From: Methanobrevibacter sp.
Lineage (GTDB): Archaea > Methanobacteriota > Methanobacteria > Methanobacteriales > Methanobacteriaceae
NCBI GenBank assembly: GCA_016291275.1
Contig: JAEEWY010000069.1
Span: 1 to 7,893, forward strand
Direction: 5' to 3'
DNA: 7,893 nucleotides
Position numbers and translations under genes: made by a program
Part shown: positions 5,385-7,893 of the stretch, one piece after another
How positions within the stretch are numbered: position 1 is the stretch's first letter
How the letters are laid out: each line of letters begins with the position of its first letter
The notes under the pieces: model-generated
Seen by the model: only the letters and a program-made list of their open reading frames with translations
What the model was told of the DNA's origin: nothing
The model's database searches: none

Positions 5385-5407
5385 GAAAAAAACAAATCAA
5401 AAAAAAT
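5385..5407 (-). terminator. Double T-tract terminator after the transporter
   Basis: On the minus strand a run of eight T (plus A8, 5399-5406) follows the transporter stop by about 15 bases, and a seven-T run (plus A7, 5386-5392) follows shortly after. These are good archaeal termination signals and suggest the glycosyltransferase is not simply co-transcribed with the transporter. Confidence 0.55.
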
Positions 5408-5420
5408 TAAGCAAGCAATA

Positions 5421-6887
5421 TCATTCTTCAGAATCATTGCTTATTGAATTTGACATTGTGAAAAATATTGATAAACCCAATACAAGGAATGTGATTAAGA
5501 TATATATTCCTAATTTGAATAAATCCACTTCATAGACCAATTGACCTACACCAATAATCCACATAACAATTAACATTGCTGGAAGAATATACTTAAGAAT
5601 AAATTTCCACTTTTTACCAACTTTAATTGCAGAATTTTTATTTAAAACAGAAACTATTTCAGCAATATCCAAATACCGAGTAAATATTATTGCCTGTAAT
5701 GCAATTAAAATTAAAATTCCAAATTCATTTACAAAAGTATCGACTATTTCTACTAAATGACTGCTGATTCCTGTTGAAAACAATAATGATCCGCAACATG
5801 CAATGACAGCTAAAACAGTAACCCCTTTTCTACGAGACCAGTTAAACTTATCACAAACAGATGCCAATAAAGGTTCAAATAATGCTAATGATGATGTGAA
5901 TCCTGCAAATAGTATTGACAAGAACAGCAATGGAGCGATTATTCTTCCAACAGGACCCATCACATCAAAAATTTCAGGAAGCACAACAAAGATTAAGCTG
6001 GTTCCTTCACTAATCAATTCAGTGATAGGGATTGAACTTGTTACAGACATGTATCCTAAAATGGAAAATATTCCCAATCCAACAAATATCTCATAAATGG
6101 AATTGGCTAAAACAACCATGAAAACATTGTCAATCAGTCTGGTTTCCTCAGATAAGTAAGTGGCATATGTATAGATCATAGCTTGACCTATACTTAAGGA
6201 AAATATTATCTGAGCAAATGCTGCAAGCCAAATATTAACATCCAAAAGAGCATTCCAGTTTGGAGTCAACAATGTCTTCAATCCAACTTCAAATCCAGGT
6301 AAAGTGAATGAATAAAAAAGAATGAATGACATTATAATGAAAAGCAAGGGCATCAAGACCTTTGATATATTACCAATGCCCTTATCAACATCATTGTTTG
6401 AAACAAGCCAGAACAGAACCCATAATATTATAATTCCAATGAAAGTAGGAAGTATTACAGAACCTATGCTTCCAAAATCAGAAGAACCTCCAACACTTGT
6501 TGCAAAAAAGGCTGAAGGGTCATTTCCCCATCCAAATGTAAAACTGTTCAGGAAATATATGAAATCCCAACTTAAGATAACCATATAATAAATTGCAACA
6601 ATGAAAACAAAAAGCACCAACATCCAAGCAATTATCTCAAATTTCGGATTTATATCATGCAATAGCTTTGAAAAACTCCCCTTGAATCTGAATCCTAATC
6701 CATACTCTAAAACCAAAAATGGAATTCCCATTACAAGAATTGCAATAATGTAAGGAATGAAAAAAGAGCCTCCACCATTAGTGTAAAATACATAACTGAA
6801 GCGCCAAATATTCCCAATACCAATTGTAGCACCAATCATTGCAAATAGAAATGTTAGCTTTGAGTTCCATCCTGAATGTTCATTCAT
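5421..6887 (-). CDS. Sodium-dependent amino-acid transporter, NSS/SNF family
   Basis: This 488-residue membrane protein belongs to the neurotransmitter:sodium symporter family (LeuT fold), with about 12 helices. Helix 1 has the unwound GNIWRF motif (25-30) followed by NGGGSFF. Aligning by eye to LeuT, the Na2 site is kept: Gly19, Ile22, Ala338, Thr341 and Ser342 in FAGFTSS. Na1 is kept with mild changes: Thr21 for Ala22, Asn26, Ser230 for Thr254 and Asn262. Glu266 matches LeuT Glu290, which marks chloride-independent members. The substrate is probably an amino acid but cannot be named. The ATG at 6885-6887 has GTGAT just upstream on the minus strand. It is divergent from the DUF2120-like gene across 283 bases. 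A weak minus-strand TATA (ATATAAAAT, about 7005-7013) may serve it. Length and topology look intact. Confidence 0.93.
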   Translation of the reverse strand: MNEHSGWNSKLTFLFAMIGATIGIGNIWRFSYVFYTNGGGSFFIPYIIAILVMGIPFLVLEYGLGFRFKGSFSKLLHDINPKFEIIAWMLVLFVFIVAIYYMVILSWDFIYFLNSFTFGWGNDPSAFFATSVGGSSDFGSIGSVILPTFIGIIILWVLFWLVSNNDVDKGIGNISKVLMPLLFIIMSFILFYSFTLPGFEVGLKTLLTPNWNALLDVNIWLAAFAQIIFSLSIGQAMIYTYATYLSEETRLIDNVFMVVLANSIYEIFVGLGIFSILGYMSVTSSIPITELISEGTSLIFVVLPEIFDVMGPVGRIIAPLLFLSILFAGFTSSLALFEPLLASVCDKFNWSRRKGVTVLAVIACCGSLLFSTGISSHLVEIVDTFVNEFGILILIALQAIIFTRYLDIAEIVSVLNKNSAIKVGKKWKFILKYILPAMLIVMWIIGVGQLVYEVDLFKLGIYILITFLVLGLSIFFTMSNSISNDSEE

Positions 6888-7170
6888 ATAATCACTTTGT
6901 TGAATAAAATAGTAACATAATACCTTAAATTTTTCATCTAAAAATCAGTGAAATTAATTATTGAACAAATGATAAATTTTTTAATTATTTTAATTTCTAT
7001 GTTTATTTTATATCTTTTTTTATTTAATTTTTATGAAATCAATATTGTATAAAAAACGTGTCCTTATTTTGTAAAATTTATATACTATCTAAATTAAAAA
7101 TAACTATATAATTTTTATAAAAATAATTAAAAGCAATTATTAAATAGATTTAAAATAATAAAGTGATTTT
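6888..7170. other. Divergent intergenic region, transporter / DUF2120-like gene
   Basis: No ORF is visible. It holds a possible minus-strand promoter for the transporter (A-rich BRE then ATATAAAAT, 7005-7013) and the plus-strand promoter described separately. Distant arms GAAATTAA (6950-6957) and TTAATTTC (6990-6997) could pair in the transporter leader, weakly. Confidence 0.5.
7072..7087 (+). promoter_or_regulatory. Probable promoter of the DUF2120-like gene and cofG
   Basis: GTAAAA (7071-7076) followed by TTTATATACT (7078-7087) is a fair BRE/TATA; the start would fall near 7108. A second TATA-like element, CTATATAAT (7104-7112), would give a start near 7133. The ribosome site GTGAT at 7163-7167 precedes the ATG at 7171. 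Confidence 0.5.
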
Positions 7171-7623
7171 ATGTCAGACGCATTATTAAAAACTACAGGA
7201 CAAATTATAGGACATTTCAATGCATTTAAAGGATCTAGACCTGCATTTCATGGGGAACATGTTGTTATCGTAAGAGGAATAAGCCGTGACCCTATAGAAA
7301 TTGATGAGATGGAAGCTAAATTGGGAGAACTTGAAGATATTCTCAAAGCTAAAGAAGTTGATGTCTTATCAGATGAAGGTAATGAATTTGTAGAGAAAGT
7401 GGATTCTTACATTAGAGATAGTGAAGACGGAGGTGTAGCACCAGATAGCGGAGGATTGCTCAAAATGAAAGAGCAATTGGAAGCTATGGGATTACATGTG
7501 GAATACAAGCTATTCCTTATGCCTAATGTAGGAACTTTTGTTGCTATCTGGAAAGACAAATCCGGATTCGGTCCAATGTATGTTGAAGTGACCGCCACTG
7601 AAAGAGATGAAATTGAAGAATAA
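7171..7623 (+). CDS. Conserved archaeal protein of unknown function, probably DUF2120 family
   Basis: From memory of Methanobacteriales genomes this 150-residue protein resembles the DUF2120 family, which has no known function; I could not check it. It is acidic, soluble-looking and has no cysteine, signal peptide or membrane helix. The first 45 residues contain a basic patch (AFKGSRPAFHGEHVVIVRG, about 18-36). Next comes a helical acidic stretch (about 45-95), a glycine-rich turn (DGGVAPDSGG, about 86-95) and a final alpha/beta part with YKLFLMPNVGTFVAIW and GFGPMYVEV. The ATG at 7171 is supported by GTGAT four bases upstream (7163-7167). It lies 61 bases before cofG with no clear promoter between, so the two are probably co-transcribed. 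A role connected to F420 synthesis is a guess from position. Confidence 0.85.
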   Translation: MSDALLKTTGQIIGHFNAFKGSRPAFHGEHVVIVRGISRDPIEIDEMEAKLGELEDILKAKEVDVLSDEGNEFVEKVDSYIRDSEDGGVAPDSGGLLKMKEQLEAMGLHVEYKLFLMPNVGTFVAIWKDKSGFGPMYVEVTATERDEIEE

Positions 7624-7684
7624 TGAAATAGAAATGAAACAAAAATAAAATAAATATTAAATCATCTTCAAAAATAGGTGTAAA

Positions 7685-7893
7685 ATGTCTAATATATCCA
7701 ATATTGATTTTGAAAATCTTAGTCGTGACGACTTAATAGCTATTTTGGAATGCAAAAAAGAAGACATTCTAGAAATCATGTCTTTAGCTAACTCTAAAAG
7801 AGAGCACAATTATGTTACATATTCCAAAAACGTATTCATTCCACTTACAAAGATATGTAGAAATGATTGTGGATACTGTGCATTCAAGCAAAG
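7685..7893 (+). CDS. cofG: 7,8-didemethyl-8-hydroxy-5-deazariboflavin synthase subunit CofG, 3' truncated
   Basis: CofG is a radical SAM enzyme that, with CofH, makes the deazaflavin chromophore (Fo) of coenzyme F420 from a ribityl-aminouracil and tyrosine. Only the first 69 residues are in the window; the frame is open to the last base, and family members are a few hundred residues long. The FIPLT motif (51-55) is followed by the iron-sulfur cluster motif [10 protein letters not shown], with Cys58, Cys62 and Cys65 in the radical SAM CxxxCxxC pattern. This FIPLT-x-x-CRN-x-C-x-YC arrangement is typical of CofG. The ATG at 7685 is backed by AGGTG (7676-7680) four bases upstream. The N-terminal 50 residues form a helical region, as usual in the family. 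CofH has a similar cluster motif but different surroundings, so CofG is preferred. Confidence 0.88.
   Translation, partial: MSNISNIDFENLSRDDLIAILECKKEDILEIMSLANSKREHNYVTYSKNVFIPLTKICRNDCGYCAFKQ

Noticed and set aside
5803..6588. Two plus-strand open frames (5803-6096 and 6322-6588)
   Set aside because: Both are antisense to the NSS transporter and have shadow-like composition, with no start signals.
7407..7598. Minus-strand 63-residue open frame
   Set aside because: It is antisense to the DUF2120-like gene and lacks a ribosome site.

Overview
The window looks like chromosome from a methanogenic archaeon of the order Methanobacteriales, most likely Methanobrevibacter or a close relative. It holds two methanogen coenzyme genes: mptA (first step of methanopterin synthesis) and the start of cofG (deazaflavin part of F420). 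It also has an archaeal Trm1 tRNA methyltransferase, an Lrp/AsnC regulator typical of the group, and very AT-rich intergenic DNA with archaeal BRE/TATA elements. Ribosome binding sites are of the GGAGG or GTGAT type. The genus is inferred from composition and gene content; I ran no search.

Layout. On the plus strand: the 3' three quarters of trm1 (2-907); an AT-rich gap with repeats and a clear promoter; an Lrp/AsnC regulator (1340-1819); a 400-base AT-rich gap; mptA (2221-3159) with a stem-plus-T-tract terminator; a gap with two related dyads and a good promoter; and a 49-residue single-helix membrane protein (3522-3671). On the minus strand: a 90-residue zinc-ribbon protein (3813-4085), a GT-B glycosyltransferase (4158-5348) and a neurotransmitter:sodium symporter (NSS/SNF) transporter (5421-6887). 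Back on the plus strand, divergent from the transporter: a 150-residue archaeal protein of unknown function, probably DUF2120 (7171-7623), followed by cofG (from 7685), which runs off the window end.

How the genes relate. The plus-strand genes are mostly housekeeping: tRNA modification, transcription control, and synthesis of methanopterin and F420, the two carriers used in the CO2-reduction pathway. The regulator and mptA share a 10-base motif near their promoters, so the regulator may control mptA and itself, but this is only inference. The three minus-strand genes look accessory and seem to be separate transcription units. The DUF2120-like gene and cofG lie close enough to be one operon.

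I see no transposon, CRISPR array, prophage, toxin-antitoxin pair, tRNA or rRNA. Nothing here makes a convincing new multi-gene system. The items most worth a second look are the small membrane protein with its dyad-containing promoter, the repeat structures ahead of the Lrp-type regulator, and the unknown gene next to cofG.
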